A stretch of 64,000 bases of DNA, from the NCBI GenBank assembly GCA_020846195.1, contig JADLEJ010000009.1, forward strand, positions 83,835 to 147,834, read 5' to 3'. Source of the DNA: Nitrospira sp. Lineage in GTDB: Bacteria; Nitrospirota; Nitrospiria; Nitrospirales; Nitrospiraceae. The first letter of the stretch is position 1; each line of letters begins with the position of its first letter. The notes beneath the pieces were generated by a model. The model was not told where the DNA came from, searched no databases, and saw nothing but the letters and a program-made list of their open reading frames with translations. The translations under genes and the position numbers were made by a program. Positions 17,518 through 27,206 of the stretch are shown here, in pieces.

Positions 17518-17848
17518 CGACGAGATCCCGCGCGGGCTCGGCGGCTGGGCTCGAGCGGCCGGTCAGTCTTTCAAGCGACTGGCGCGCGCGCTCCAGATCC
17601 ACTTCGGCATCTTGCAGCGCTTTGGTCTTGCGTCGGAGCTCGATCCGGCTGCGCACCCACGGAGGGAATAACAGAATGCCGGACACGAGCAGCCCGACAG
17701 CGAAGGCCGTGAGAATCGGTTTGTAGATCGGCGTCGAGGCTTCCAGTAAGCCGAAGAAGTATCGCAAGGTGACTTCCTGCTCCTGATTCTGGAGAAAGAA
17801 CGCCAGGGAGAGGAGCAGCAAGATGCCGACGAGGATGAGCCGAATCAT
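17510..17848 (-). CDS. LapA / DUF1049 family membrane protein
   Basis: 112 residues. Two transmembrane segments (about 2-20 and 44-63) are separated by a short loop containing FLQNQEQEVTLRYFFG, the family hallmark, and followed by a cytoplasmic coiled-coil tail (RRKTKALQDAEVDLERARQSLERL). E. coli LapA acts with LapB in controlling LpxC and LPS levels; no lapB is next to it here, so that role is not shown. It starts with a 4-base overlap with the tsaE stop and ends overlapping mutS. Confidence 0.8.
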   Translation of the reverse strand: MIRLILVGILLLLSLAFFLQNQEQEVTLRYFFGLLEASTPIYKPILTAFAVGLLVSGILLFPPWVRSRIELRRKTKALQDAEVDLERARQSLERLTGRSSPAAEPARDLVDE

Positions 17849-18480
17849 GATGTGCGGGGTCTCCCTTTTCGGGTGGCGCGCGCCGGCGATGACCGGGGCG
17901 CGGCCGTGCGCCGGCGTTGTCGAGCGGCCTGTTGGAGTGTCGTGAGCAACGTGCAGGCGCGCGGTCCATAGGCCATCATGCGCGCGGTTCTCGTTGTCGC
18001 GGTGTGGTGTTGCAGCGTGAGCTCAAGCCGGTCGTCCGGCAGTAATTTCGGGAACTTGTCGGCCCATTCGATTGCCGTGACGATGTTCCCTTGAAAGTAT
18101 TCTTGCAGCCCGATCCCCTCGGCTTCCGCTACGTTCCGTAGTCGATAGAGATCCACATGAATCAACGGGAGCCGGCCTTCGTATTCATGGATCAAGACGA
18201 AGGTCGGGCTGGTGACGTGGTTCGCTGGCATGCCCAGACCGATGGCGATTCCCCGTACGAGGGCGGTTTTCCCCGCGCCGAGTTCTCCGGAGAGGGCCAG
18301 TGTTTCGCCGCCCGTCAGCGATTGTCCGATGATCCGGCCAAGGGATTCTGTAGCGGCGCGGGAGGGGAGCGCCACTGTCCAGAGTGCAGGCGACGCAGAG
18401 CCTGGCGGTGTGGCCGCGCGGGCCTTCCGTGGACTAGCGGTTGCAGGCTGGCTAGGCTGAGCCGATGTTCGTGAGCGCAT
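17845..18480 (-). CDS. tsaE: tRNA threonylcarbamoyladenosine biosynthesis ATPase TsaE
   Basis: About 211 residues from ATG 18480; an in-frame start at 18501 or a later one is possible. TsaE works with TsaB/TsaD to make t6A in tRNA. The core is canonical: Walker A SGELGAGKTALVRGIA, TSPTFVLIHEYEGRLPLIHVDLYRL, and IEWADKFPKLLPDDRLEL. The N-terminal 45 residues and the Arg/Ala-rich C-terminal 50 are extra (typical length about 150). The frame overlaps the end of nnrD by 29 bases. Confidence 0.88.
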   Translation of the reverse strand: MRSRTSAQPSQPATASPRKARAATPPGSASPALWTVALPSRAATESLGRIIGQSLTGGETLALSGELGAGKTALVRGIAIGLGMPANHVTSPTFVLIHEYEGRLPLIHVDLYRLRNVAEAEGIGLQEYFQGNIVTAIEWADKFPKLLPDDRLELTLQHHTATTRTARMMAYGPRACTLLTTLQQAARQRRRTAAPRSSPARATRKGRPRTS

Positions 18481-20008
18481 AAGGAATATGGTCCATGACA
18501 TCTCTGGCGATCACACTGGTTTGTCCCATTGTCTCGGCGGCCAGGTCCCCGGCGAGTCCCTGCACATAGGTTGCGGCGCAAGCGGCCTCCCATGAGGCGG
18601 CTCCCTGGGCGAGTAATCCGGCGATCATACCGGTTAAGACATCGCCGGTTCCAGCCGTGGCCATGCCGGGATTGCCGGTTGGGCAAATGGCCGCTATGCC
18701 GTCGGGTCTGGCGATCACGGTCCTGGCCCCTTTGAGCGCCACATAGCAGCGGTGTGTTTTGGCAAAGTGTGTGGCCGCGCCAATTCGATCTTCATTGATC
18801 GACTGAGCCGAGGGTTCGTTTACCAGTCTGGCCATTTCGCCGGGATGCGGCGTCAGAATAGGGGAGACTGTGCACTCGGTTATCAGTGTGCTACGACTAG
18901 CCAGTGCGTTCAGCGCATCGGCATCGAGGACACTCGGTCGATCCAGTTGCCGGACAAGCGCCTGCACCAGCTCAACGGTTTTCGGATGGGTTGAAAGCCC
19001 TGGGCCGATCGCGACGGCGGTCCTCGCGGCGATGAAGTCTTTTAGCCGGTCCAGCGCCGCGCGGGATAATGTGCGCGCTTCGGTCTCAGGCATCGGCATC
19101 GTCATGACTTCTAAGAGCTTGGCTTCCAGAACATCGTTGACGCTCGCAGGAATGGCCACCGTTACCAACCCGGCTCCCATTCGCAGAGCTGCCTGTGCCG
19201 CCATCGCCGCGGCTCCGGTCTTGCCGACTGACCCGGCGATGATGCCAGCATGGCCGAACGTGCCTTTGTGGCTGGCGATCCGCCGGGGGGGCAAGGCGGT
19301 CTGAACAAACGAGGCGGTGATCACGTGGGTCCGGCTTTCCACGGCATCGACATAGGCCGGTGGAATGCCGATGTCGATGATCTCCACACGTCCGGCGTGA
19401 TCGATGCCATGATGCTGGAATAGGCCCAGCTTTGGCAGCCCGAAGGTCACAGTCAGATCGGCCTTCACGGCGCGGCCTAACACGGCGCCGGTATCGGCGT
19501 GGATGCCGGAGGGCAGATCTACGGCCACGGTCAGGCGCTGCGCCCGATTGATGCTGTCGATGGCGTCTGCATATCGGCCGGCGACAGGAGCTGCCAGGCC
19601 TGTCCCGAGCAGCGCGTCGATGATCACGTGGCTGTCGCCGAGTCTCGTCTGAATCTGGCTCATAGAGGAAAACGGCTTCACGATAGTTTTGCCGGCGGTC
19701 CGGATGAGTTGCCGGTACATGCGCGCGGCGTCGCGGCTGAGATCCGCGGCTGGCGCCAAAGCGACAACCTGTACTTTGGCCCGTTGCTTGTGCAGCAGGC
19801 GCGCCACGACGAATCCATCGCCGCCGTTATTCCCTTTCCCGCAGAGGATTGTGACGGTCTTCCCGCGCAAGGAACCGGTCTGTTGTTCAAGGCTGGCGAC
19901 GACGCCGGCTCCGGCCCGCTCCATCAATGTGGTGCCGGGCACGCCAGCCTCCTCAATCGTCCGGCGATCCAGCCTCTGCATCTGTGCGGCGGTAACGATG
20001 GGCGTCAT
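18452..20008 (-). CDS. nnrD: Bifunctional NAD(P)H-hydrate epimerase / dehydratase
   Basis: 518 residues. It repairs hydrated NAD(P)H: an N-terminal YjeF_N epimerase (about 1-215, GKGNNGGDGF at 57-66, LGTGLAAPVAGRYADAID) and a C-terminal ribokinase-like ADP-dependent dehydratase (about 230-518) with GHAGIIAGSVGKTGAAAMA, the LTPHPGEMARL motif and the catalytic NPGMATAGTGDVLTG loop. The fusion is the normal bacterial form. Many relatives have acpS between pdxJ and this gene; here only 91 bases lie between and no acpS is seen. Confidence 0.95.
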   Translation of the reverse strand: MTPIVTAAQMQRLDRRTIEEAGVPGTTLMERAGAGVVASLEQQTGSLRGKTVTILCGKGNNGGDGFVVARLLHKQRAKVQVVALAPAADLSRDAARMYRQLIRTAGKTIVKPFSSMSQIQTRLGDSHVIIDALLGTGLAAPVAGRYADAIDSINRAQRLTVAVDLPSGIHADTGAVLGRAVKADLTVTFGLPKLGLFQHHGIDHAGRVEIIDIGIPPAYVDAVESRTHVITASFVQTALPPRRIASHKGTFGHAGIIAGSVGKTGAAAMAAQAALRMGAGLVTVAIPASVNDVLEAKLLEVMTMPMPETEARTLSRAALDRLKDFIAARTAVAIGPGLSTHPKTVELVQALVRQLDRPSVLDADALNALASRSTLITECTVSPILTPHPGEMARLVNEPSAQSINEDRIGAATHFAKTHRCYVALKGARTVIARPDGIAAICPTGNPGMATAGTGDVLTGMIAGLLAQGAASWEAACAATYVQGLAGDLAAETMGQTSVIARDVMDHIPYALTNIGSA

Positions 20009-20099
20009 TGCGGAGCAGGCCTTTTTCTCGCCGTGCGCGGTGGTGGCGTGATGAGATTGTCGACGGCTCGGGGCATCGTGAATGGCGTCGACGGGCAGG

Positions 20100-20813
20100 T
20101 TAGCCGAGCAGCGCTTTCATTTCTTTGACTGCCTGGTCGAGGCCGACGAGGACGGCGCGGGCGATGATGCTGTGCCCGATGTTGTACTCCACGATTTCAG
20201 GAATATGGGTCAGGCGTGCGACGTTGCGATAATTCAAGCCATGGCCGGCGTTGACGCCCATGCCGAGCTTGTAGGCGAGTTTGGCGGCTTGGGTGATGGC
20301 CTCGAATTCCGCATCGGCTTCTTTCGATTTGGTGGCGTTCGCGTAGCGTCCGGTGTGCAGCTCGACGAAGTCGGCCGAAACCTTGTGGGCCGCTTTGATC
20401 TGATTGAGGTCGGGCTCGATGAAGAGACTAACGGGAATCCCGGCATCGTGCAGCATGGAAACAGTGGTCTGGATACGCTCTTTCAACCCGGCCACGTCCA
20501 GGCCGCCCTCGGTCGTGAGCTCCTGCCGTTTTTCCGGGACCAGGGTGACCAAGTCCGGCTTGACGGTCAGGGCAATTTTGACCATGGCGTCATCGGCGGC
20601 CATTTCCAGGTCGAGCTTGGTCCGGACAATCTCTCGCAAGAGTGTGAGGTCGCGGTCCTGAATATGCCGCCGATCTTCGCGCAAATGCACGACAAGGCCG
20701 TCGGCCCCGGCGAGCTCGACGAGGATTGCCGCGGCCAAGGGATCTGGATCGGTTCCGCCCCTGGCTTGGCGAAGGGTTGCGATGTGGTCGATATTGACGC
20801 CCAGCCTGGCCAT
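20100..20813 (-). CDS. pdxJ: Pyridoxine 5'-phosphate synthase PdxJ
   Basis: 237 residues from ATG 20813, preceded on its strand by GGAGG and matching the standard opening [19 protein letters not shown]. The longer frame to 20981 adds unrelated sequence. PdxJ condenses 1-deoxyxylulose 5-phosphate with aminoacetone phosphate in vitamin B6 synthesis. Active-site regions: [40 protein letters not shown] with TTEGGLD, and [12 protein letters not shown]. It is first in the minus-strand operon. Confidence 0.96.
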   Translation of the reverse strand: MARLGVNIDHIATLRQARGGTDPDPLAAAILVELAGADGLVVHLREDRRHIQDRDLTLLREIVRTKLDLEMAADDAMVKIALTVKPDLVTLVPEKRQELTTEGGLDVAGLKERIQTTVSMLHDAGIPVSLFIEPDLNQIKAAHKVSADFVELHTGRYANATKSKEADAEFEAITQAAKLAYKLGMGVNAGHGLNYRNVARLTHIPEIVEYNIGHSIIARAVLVGLDQAVKEMKALLG

Positions 20814-20989
20814 GACACCTCCAGCCTGTGGGAGACCTACAGGAAAGGAATGGGTGACGGAGAAAACGTGACGCATTAATAGCAGAAGGGGAAGGATGGA
20901 GCAAGATTGGCCGATGTGAGTCGCCGAAAGGGGGCTCCGTGAGGCCTGAATGAATGCTGAAACCGAACCCCACAGAATCACAAGGCAAC

Positions 20990-21018
20990 TTGACTCGACA
21001 GGGGCCCTCCATTAGAAT
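20990..21018 (+). promoter_or_regulatory. Promoter of the alaC-hom-thrC-lysC operon
   Basis: TTGACT (20990-20995), a 17-base spacer, TAGAAT (21013-21018): five of six matches to each consensus box. Transcription would start near 21025, 78 bases before the first ATG. No leader peptide or riboswitch is obvious in the short leader. Confidence 0.7.
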
Positions 21019-21102
21019 AGGCCCTTCTTCCGGCCTGTTCATTCCTCTGTTCACTGAGGAGCAGCGTGAAGGCGACTAGAATTTAAGAGGTAGAGGACCG
21101 TC

Positions 21103-22299
21103 ATGGGTTTGGGCGATGGGTTTTATCGGTTACAGCGACTTCCGCCATATGTATTCGCTCAGGTGCAGAGCCTCAAGTTAGAAGCTCGACAACGTGGAGA
21201 GGATGTCATCGATTTCGGGATGGGCAATCCCGACCAGCCGACGCCGCCTCACATTGTCGACAAACTGATCGAAGCCGCGCGCAAAAGCAAAAATCACCGA
21301 TACTCGGCGTCGCGCGGCATCACGAAGCTGCGTCATGCCATTTGCGGCTGGTACAAGCGGAATTACAATGTTGAGCTGGATCCCGAGACGGAAGCCATCG
21401 TCACGATCGGCTCCAAGGAAGGCTTGGCCCATCTGGCACTGGCGATGATCGGTCCCGGTGACGTGGGTCTCACGCCCACGCCGACGTACCCCATCCATAT
21501 GTACAGTTTCATCATTGCCGGGGGCGAGGTGCGCGGGATCGAACTGCGGCAGGACAGCGATTTTTTCGAGGACTTGCAGCGCGTCTACCGGCAGACGATG
21601 CCGCGCCCGAAAATCCTGGTCATCAACTTTCCGCACAATCCCACGACCGCGGTGGTCGAGCTTTCGTTTTTCAAAAAGATCGTCGCGTTTGCCAAAGAGC
21701 ATAACGTGATCGTTATTCACGATCTGGCCTATGCGGATCTGGTGTTCGATGGATACAAGGCGCCGAGTTTTCTCCAGGCGCCCGGCGCCAAAGATGTCGG
21801 CGTCGAGTTCTATACGTTGTCGAAGGCCTATAATATGCCCGGGTGGCGGGTGGGATTCTGTGTCGGCAATCGAGAAGTGGTCGGGGCCTTGGCGAAGATC
21901 AAGAGCTATCTCGACTACGGTATTTTCCAGCCGGTCCAGATTGCCAGCGTGATTGCGCTCAATGGCCCGCAAGAGTGCGTCAAAGAGACGGTGCTGCGTT
22001 ATCAGAAGCGGCGGGATGTGCTGGTTGGAGGGTTGAACCGGATTGGGTGGCAGGTGCCTAAACCGCTGGCGACCATGTTCGTGTGGGCGCAGATTCCGCA
22101 GGCTTATCGGCACATGGGGTCGTTGGAATTCTCGAAGCTGTTGCTGCGTGAAGCCAAAGTGGCGGTTTCCCCCGGTCTTGGATTCGGCGAAGGGGGCGAT
22201 GAGTACGTGCGGTTTGGGCTGGTCGAGAACGAGCATCGCACCAGACAAGCGGTTCGGGGGATTAAGAAGATCTTGAAGCTCGAAGGTTCGGAGGAATGA
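21103..22299 (+). CDS. alaC: Class I/II aminotransferase, AlaC/LL-DAP type
   Basis: 398 residues. It is a PLP enzyme of the AspC/AlaC/LL-diaminopimelate aminotransferase branch. The Schiff-base lysine is K241 in [16 protein letters not shown]; the family opening is [21 protein letters not shown], and INFPHNPT and the C-terminal [12 protein letters not shown] with its carboxylate-binding arginine are present. Alanine (glutamate-pyruvate) transaminase is the usual assignment for this subgroup, but placement ahead of hom and thrC leaves aspartate or diaminopimelate transamination open. It overlaps hom by 4 bases (ATGA). Confidence 0.85.
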   Translation: MGLGDGFYRLQRLPPYVFAQVQSLKLEARQRGEDVIDFGMGNPDQPTPPHIVDKLIEAARKSKNHRYSASRGITKLRHAICGWYKRNYNVELDPETEAIVTIGSKEGLAHLALAMIGPGDVGLTPTPTYPIHMYSFIIAGGEVRGIELRQDSDFFEDLQRVYRQTMPRPKILVINFPHNPTTAVVELSFFKKIVAFAKEHNVIVIHDLAYADLVFDGYKAPSFLQAPGAKDVGVEFYTLSKAYNMPGWRVGFCVGNREVVGALAKIKSYLDYGIFQPVQIASVIALNGPQECVKETVLRYQKRRDVLVGGLNRIGWQVPKPLATMFVWAQIPQAYRHMGSLEFSKLLLREAKVAVSPGLGFGEGGDEYVRFGLVENEHRTRQAVRGIKKILKLEGSEE

Positions 22300-23609
22300 A
22301 AACCCGTATCGGTGTCGGCCTGATCGGATTCGGAACCGTCGGAACCGGCGTGGCAAAAGTCTTGTTCGAGAATGCTGAGGTAATCCGCCGGCGGGTCGGC
22401 GTTCCGGTGGAGCTGCTGCGGATTGCCGATCTCGACATCGTCCGCGATCGCGGTGTGGCGGTGCCGCCCGGCGTGCTGACGACGGATGTCAAACAGGTGC
22501 TCGGCGATCCGGCCATCGATATCGTCATTGAGCTGGTCGGCGGCTACGATTTTGCCAAGCGCGTGATTCTCGACGCGATTGCCGCCGGCAAGCATGTCGT
22601 GACGGCGAACAAGGCGTTGCTGGCGTTGCATGGCGAAGAAATTTTCGCGGCGGCCGAATCGCGACATGTGGATCTTGGGTTTGAAGCCAGTGTGGGGGGC
22701 GGAATCCCGGTCATTCGGGCGCTGACCGAAGGGCTGGCGGCGAATCGTATCGAATCGATCTACGGCATTATCAACGGGACGTCGAATTATATTCTGTCCC
22801 GGATGACGCGCGAGGGGCACAGCTTCGACGCCGTTCTTAAAGATGCCCAACAAGCTGGGTATGCGGAAGCGGATCCCACATTCGATGTGGCCGGGATCGA
22901 TTCGGCCCACAAGCTCGCTATTCTGGCGAATCTGGCGTTTGGCACGCCGATCAATTTCAAGGAAATCTACACCGAGGGGATTACCAATATCACGGAGCAG
23001 GACATCGCGTATGCGCGAGAGTTTGGCTATACGATCAAGCTCCTGGGGATCGCCAAGCTCAATGACGGGGCTGTTGAAGCGCGGGTGCATCCCACCATGG
23101 TGCCGTCCGATTCTCCATTGGCCGAAGTCGATGGCGTCTACAACGCGATCCACCTCGTCGGGGATGCGGTGGGCGATGTGATTCTGCATGGCCGGGGCGC
23201 GGGTTCCCTGCCGACCGGCAGCGCGGTGGTGAGCGACGTGATTGCGATCGGGCGGAATCTGCTGACGGGCGCTGCTGGGCGTGTCCCGCCGGCTTCGTTT
23301 CAGCAAAGTCAGCGGCGGCCGATCCGTCTCAAGCCGATGGATGAAATCAACTCGCTGTACTATCTCCGATTCATGGTGGTGGATCGGCCGGGGGTGCTGG
23401 CGCAGATTGCGGGGGAGCTTGGCCGTTGCGAGATCAGCATTTCGTCGATGCTCCAGCAGGGCCGCCGCGAAGGGCAGACCGTTCCGGTGGTCATCAAGAC
23501 GCATATGGCGAAGGAGCGGGATGTGCAGAAGGCGATGCGTGAAATCAATCGCCAGGCCTTTATTTCTGAGCCTGCCACGCTGATTCGCGTGGAAGGGAAG
23601 GATGAGTAG
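22296..23609 (+). CDS. hom: Homoserine dehydrogenase
   Basis: 437 residues. It reduces aspartate semialdehyde to homoserine. The NAD(P)-binding loop is [12 protein letters not shown] (8-19); the catalytic domain contains [15 protein letters not shown], the [10 protein letters not shown] loop, [14 protein letters not shown] and [22 protein letters not shown]-terminal ACT domain (about 350-437, [17 protein letters not shown]) suggests feedback control, usually by threonine. The start overlaps alaC by 4 bases and the end overlaps thrC by 8, indicating translational coupling. Confidence 0.96.
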   Translation: MKTRIGVGLIGFGTVGTGVAKVLFENAEVIRRRVGVPVELLRIADLDIVRDRGVAVPPGVLTTDVKQVLGDPAIDIVIELVGGYDFAKRVILDAIAAGKHVVTANKALLALHGEEIFAAAESRHVDLGFEASVGGGIPVIRALTEGLAANRIESIYGIINGTSNYILSRMTREGHSFDAVLKDAQQAGYAEADPTFDVAGIDSAHKLAILANLAFGTPINFKEIYTEGITNITEQDIAYAREFGYTIKLLGIAKLNDGAVEARVHPTMVPSDSPLAEVDGVYNAIHLVGDAVGDVILHGRGAGSLPTGSAVVSDVIAIGRNLLTGAAGRVPPASFQQSQRRPIRLKPMDEINSLYYLRFMVVDRPGVLAQIAGELGRCEISISSMLQQGRREGQTVPVVIKTHMAKERDVQKAMREINRQAFISEPATLIRVEGKDE

Positions 23610-24675
23610 TCGGATGGCTCGTTGGCGCGGCATTATCGAGGAGTATCGAACGTTTCTTCCGGTGACGGGGGCGACGCCGATCGTCAGTTTGGGGGAGGGC
23701 AATACGCCGCTCATCCGAGCGGAGCGTTTGGCGAAGGCGATCGCTCCGGGCATCGATCTCTACATAAAGTTCGAGGGCGTGAATCCTACCGGGTCATTCA
23801 AGGATCGCGGGATGACGATGGCCATTTCGAAGGCGGTGGAGCAGGGCGCGCGGGCCGTCATGTGCGCCTCGACCGGCAATACCTCCGCCTCCGCCGCTGC
23901 GTACGGGGCCCGCGCCGGGCTGGCCGTCTATGTGTTGATTCCCGCAGGCAAGATCGCGCTCGGGAAACTGTCGCAAGCCATGATACATCGGGCGACGGTC
24001 ATTCAAATCGAAGGTAATTTCGACCGGGCGCTCACGATCGTCAAAGATCTCTCGGCCGCACATCATATTGAGCTGGTCAATTCCGTCAACCCCTTCCGAA
24101 TCGAGGGCCAGAAGACGGCGGCGTTTGAAGTGTGCGATCAATTGGGCGATGCGCCGCATTTGCATGTGCTGCCGGTCGGGAACGCCGGGAACATTACGGC
24201 CTATTGGAAAGGCTATCGAGAATATCGGGCGGCGAATCGCACGACCAAATTGCCGCGCATGATGGGATTTCAGGCGGCCGGGGCCGCGCCGATGGTCTTG
24301 GGCCGGGTGGTTGAAGAGCCGCAAACGATTGCCACCGCGATTCGCATCGGGAATCCGGCGAGCTGGGCGGCGGCGTCGGTTGCAGTGGAAGAATCGTCCG
24401 GGGCGGTCGATCTGGTCACGGATGAGGAAATTCTTGAGGCCTACGCGCTGGTGGCGGCCACGGAAGGGGTGTTTTGCGAGCCGGCTTCTGCGGCGTCGGT
24501 TGCCGGCGTGACGAAGCTGGGCCGTGCAGGGAAATTGAAAGAAGGGGAGACGGTGGTTTGTACGCTGACGGGACATGGATTGAAAGATGCCGATACGGCG
24601 ATCAGCGTGTCGAAACCGCCGTTGACGGTCAAGGCCACATCCTCGGATGTGGCTCGGTTATTAAACGCACAATGA
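23602..24675 (+). CDS. thrC: Threonine synthase
   Basis: 357 residues, the short form. It converts O-phosphohomoserine to threonine. PLP binds K67 in [11 protein letters not shown]; the phosphate-binding loop is [14 protein letters not shown], and the serine of the [15 protein letters not shown] loop is in place. The substrate needs homoserine kinase, but no thrB is present in this operon; the next gene may supply it. The start overlaps hom. Confidence 0.95.
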   Translation: MSSRMARWRGIIEEYRTFLPVTGATPIVSLGEGNTPLIRAERLAKAIAPGIDLYIKFEGVNPTGSFKDRGMTMAISKAVEQGARAVMCASTGNTSASAAAYGARAGLAVYVLIPAGKIALGKLSQAMIHRATVIQIEGNFDRALTIVKDLSAAHHIELVNSVNPFRIEGQKTAAFEVCDQLGDAPHLHVLPVGNAGNITAYWKGYREYRAANRTTKLPRMMGFQAAGAAPMVLGRVVEEPQTIATAIRIGNPASWAAASVAVEESSGAVDLVTDEEILEAYALVAATEGVFCEPASAASVAGVTKLGRAGKLKEGETVVCTLTGHGLKDADTAISVSKPPLTVKATSSDVARLLNAQ

Positions 24676-24688
24676 GGGTCTGGCCTCA

Positions 24689-25900
24689 ATGAAGTATCTG
24701 ATTCTCCATGCTGGCGGGTTAGCGGGTCATGCGCAGGATGCGTTGGGAGGGCGTACGCCGCTTCAGGCAGCGGCCACGCCCCACCTCGATCGATTGGCGC
24801 GGCTCGGCGAGCTCGGGTTGGTCGCGATTCCCACGGAAGAGAATCGCCATGGCAGCGGGCTCAATGGGACCGCGATTCTCGGGTACGACCCCAAGAAATA
24901 CTATCAAGGCCCAGGCCTGCTCGAGGCCGCGAGTCTCGGTGTGTCGGTGACGGAGCAGGACGTCGTCTATCGGTGCACGATGGTTACAGTAAAGCCGGAA
25001 GGCGGAAAAGTCGGCGCAGACATCAAGAAATTAAGCGCCCATGTCGTGCTGGACGATGCGACGGCCGGTTTGATCGACACCGATGAGGCGCGGGAGTTGA
25101 TCGAAGCGATCAATGAACAGCTCGGCTCTGAGACGATGCAATTCTACCCCGGTATGGGGCATCGCCATGTCATGGTGTGGGTGAACGGCAAGCCACGGGC
25201 GGTGTGCCAGGATCCACAGTCGGTCAGAGGCCGTTTGGTTGGCGATGCGCTCCCAACGGGAGATGGAGCGAATATTTTGCGGGAGTTGATGGAAGCATCG
25301 CATCTCATTCTGCGCGATCATCCGGTCAACGCGGACCGGCTGGCCTCGGGGAAGAATCCGGCCAATTGTATCTGGCTCTGGGGAGAAGGGCGGGCCATCC
25401 CCTGGCCCAGTCTGGCTGAACGATTTCAGGTGACCGGTGCGGTTGTGGCTTCCAGCGCGGTCCATCGGGGGGTCGGGTTGTGCGCCGGGCTGGATGCCGC
25501 GGATTTTGCCGAGGGCGATGACGAGCCGTTTCAGGCGATGGCTACGACGGTGCTCGATGAATTTGCCCAAAAGGACTTTGTGTATGTCTATGCCTCCTTG
25601 TCCGATGAAGTGGTGCATGGCAGCGACGTGAACGCGACGGTGCAGGCCATCGAAGCGTTCGATCGGGACCTCGTTGGGCCGATTCTAGAGGGGCTTGCGA
25701 AGACCGGCCCCTATCGGTTCCTCGTGTTGTGCGACCATGGGGAAGGGGTGCAGGGACAGGCGTTCGCGGTGTTTGGCGATGGTCCCGGCAAGGGCGGCGC
25801 TGCAGGCGGTCGTCGGTTCACGGAGTCCGATGCGCAGGCTTCTGAGGCGCCGGTTCGAGATGCGAGCAAGTTTGCGATCAAGTTGTTTGCTAAAGGATAA
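24689..25900 (+). CDS. ApgM-like protein, proposed homoserine kinase
   Basis: 403 residues, similar to archaeal-type cofactor-independent phosphoglycerate mutase (alkaline phosphatase superfamily). The [20 protein letters not shown] opening, [21 protein letters not shown], the DEVVH motif and the CDHGE metal motif fit. Two hallmarks differ from true mutases: the N-terminal metal-binding GDGMAD is HAGGLAG, and the GSDVAN segment around the nucleophilic serine is GSGLNG. A subfamily of such proteins beside thr genes has been proposed as homoserine kinase. Position between thrC and lysC with no thrB supports this. Mutase activity is the alternative. Confidence 0.75.
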   Translation: MKYLILHAGGLAGHAQDALGGRTPLQAAATPHLDRLARLGELGLVAIPTEENRHGSGLNGTAILGYDPKKYYQGPGLLEAASLGVSVTEQDVVYRCTMVTVKPEGGKVGADIKKLSAHVVLDDATAGLIDTDEARELIEAINEQLGSETMQFYPGMGHRHVMVWVNGKPRAVCQDPQSVRGRLVGDALPTGDGANILRELMEASHLILRDHPVNADRLASGKNPANCIWLWGEGRAIPWPSLAERFQVTGAVVASSAVHRGVGLCAGLDAADFAEGDDEPFQAMATTVLDEFAQKDFVYVYASLSDEVVHGSDVNATVQAIEAFDRDLVGPILEGLAKTGPYRFLVLCDHGEGVQGQAFAVFGDGPGKGGAAGGRRFTESDAQASEAPVRDASKFAIKLFAKG

Positions 25901-25904
25901 GCCG

Positions 25905-27146
25905 GTGGCGTTGATCGTTCAGAAATACGGCGGGACGTCGGTCGGTACGATCGAACGGATTCATCGGGTTGCCGAGCGAGTCGCGCAGTCGCATCGCGCC
26001 GGAAATCAGGTGGTCGTCGTGTTATCTGCGATGAGCGGCGAAACCGATCGCTTAATCAAGCTGGCGCATGAAGCGGCCGCCACACCCGACGATCGCGAGA
26101 TGGACATGCTGCTGTCCACGGGTGAGCGCGTGACCGTGGCGCTCCTGGCGATGGATCTTCGCAGTCGCGGAGTCAACGCGCGTTCCTATACCGGACGGCA
26201 AGTCGGCATTGTCACCAATAGCGCCCATACCAAAGCCCGCATTGCGCGGGTCTCCGCCGACCGGCTGCGGGAGGCCTTGGCCAGCGGCATCGTTCCCGTC
26301 GTCGCGGGGTTCCAGGGGATCAATGAGCAGTCGGATGTCACGACGCTGGGGCGCGGCGGCTCGGATCTTTCAGCTGTGGCGGTGGCCGCGGCGTTGAAAG
26401 CCGATCGATGCATTATCTTCACCGATGTGGATGGGGTCTACACCGCGGATCCTAATGTAGTGCCCGCGGCGCGGCGAATCGAGAAGATTTCATACGAAGA
26501 AATGTTGGAAATGGCCAGCCTCGGCGCGAAGGTGCTCCAGGCCCGGTCGGTGGAGTTTGCCGCGAAGTTTAATGTCCCGGTTGAGGTGAATTCGAGCTTC
26601 AAGGAAGGAAAGGGGACTCTCGTGACACGTGAAGATGCGGATATGGAAGCGGTGGCGGTGGCCGGCGTCACGGGAGACCGGAATCAGGCAAAAATCACGA
26701 TGGTCGGGGTTCCCGACAAGCCCGGGATCGAGGCAAAGATTTTTGGGCCAGTCGCCCAGGCTCACATCAACGTCGATATGATCATCCAGACTGTCAGTCA
26801 GGATGCGTTGACGGATTTGTCGTTCACCGTGCCTCGAGCGGATTTGCGCGCCGCCACTCCGTTGCTTCAAAATGTGGCCAACGATGTCGGCGCCAGAAGT
26901 GTGGCGATTACCGAAGCGATTGCCAAGGTGTCGCTCATTGGCGTGGGCATGCGCTCGCATTCGGGTGTCGCGGCGAAGATGTTCGAGGTGTTGTCCCGCG
27001 AGGGGGTCAACATCATGATGATCAGCACGTCGGAGATCAAGATTTCCTGCGTGGTTGAGGAGAAATACCTGGAGCTCGCGATGCGTTCGCTGCACACCGC
27101 ATTCGGGCTCGATCGGGCCGTGCCGGGAGATCAGCCGTCTAAGTAA
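25905..27146 (+). CDS. lysC: Aspartate kinase
   Basis: 413 residues from GTG 25905, with AAAGGA a few bases upstream; the open frame runs further up through the previous gene. It phosphorylates aspartate, the committed step to lysine, threonine and methionine. Kinase motifs: KYGGTSVG (7-14), [23 protein letters not shown] and [16 protein letters not shown]. Two C-terminal ACT domains (about 265-335 and 345-405, [16 protein letters not shown] and [20 protein letters not shown]) form the feedback site. It is the monofunctional, lysine/threonine-sensitive type. Confidence 0.96.
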   Translation: MALIVQKYGGTSVGTIERIHRVAERVAQSHRAGNQVVVVLSAMSGETDRLIKLAHEAAATPDDREMDMLLSTGERVTVALLAMDLRSRGVNARSYTGRQVGIVTNSAHTKARIARVSADRLREALASGIVPVVAGFQGINEQSDVTTLGRGGSDLSAVAVAAALKADRCIIFTDVDGVYTADPNVVPAARRIEKISYEEMLEMASLGAKVLQARSVEFAAKFNVPVEVNSSFKEGKGTLVTREDADMEAVAVAGVTGDRNQAKITMVGVPDKPGIEAKIFGPVAQAHINVDMIIQTVSQDALTDLSFTVPRADLRAATPLLQNVANDVGARSVAITEAIAKVSLIGVGMRSHSGVAAKMFEVLSREGVNIMMISTSEIKISCVVEEKYLELAMRSLHTAFGLDRAVPGDQPSK

Positions 27147-27206
27147 GACGGATCCGATTCGGCTGGGCTCGACAGATCCTTCCAACTCCTGCTACTCTTT
27201 CGTTCG

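Noticed and set aside
20009..20099. Possible acpS between nnrD and pdxJ
   Set aside because: Only 91 bases lie there, too short, and no holo-ACP synthase motif is visible.
22104..23753. A 549-codon open frame on the minus strand opposite hom
   Set aside because: The homoserine dehydrogenase on the plus strand is complete with all motifs; the antisense frame is Arg/His-rich with no recognisable fold.
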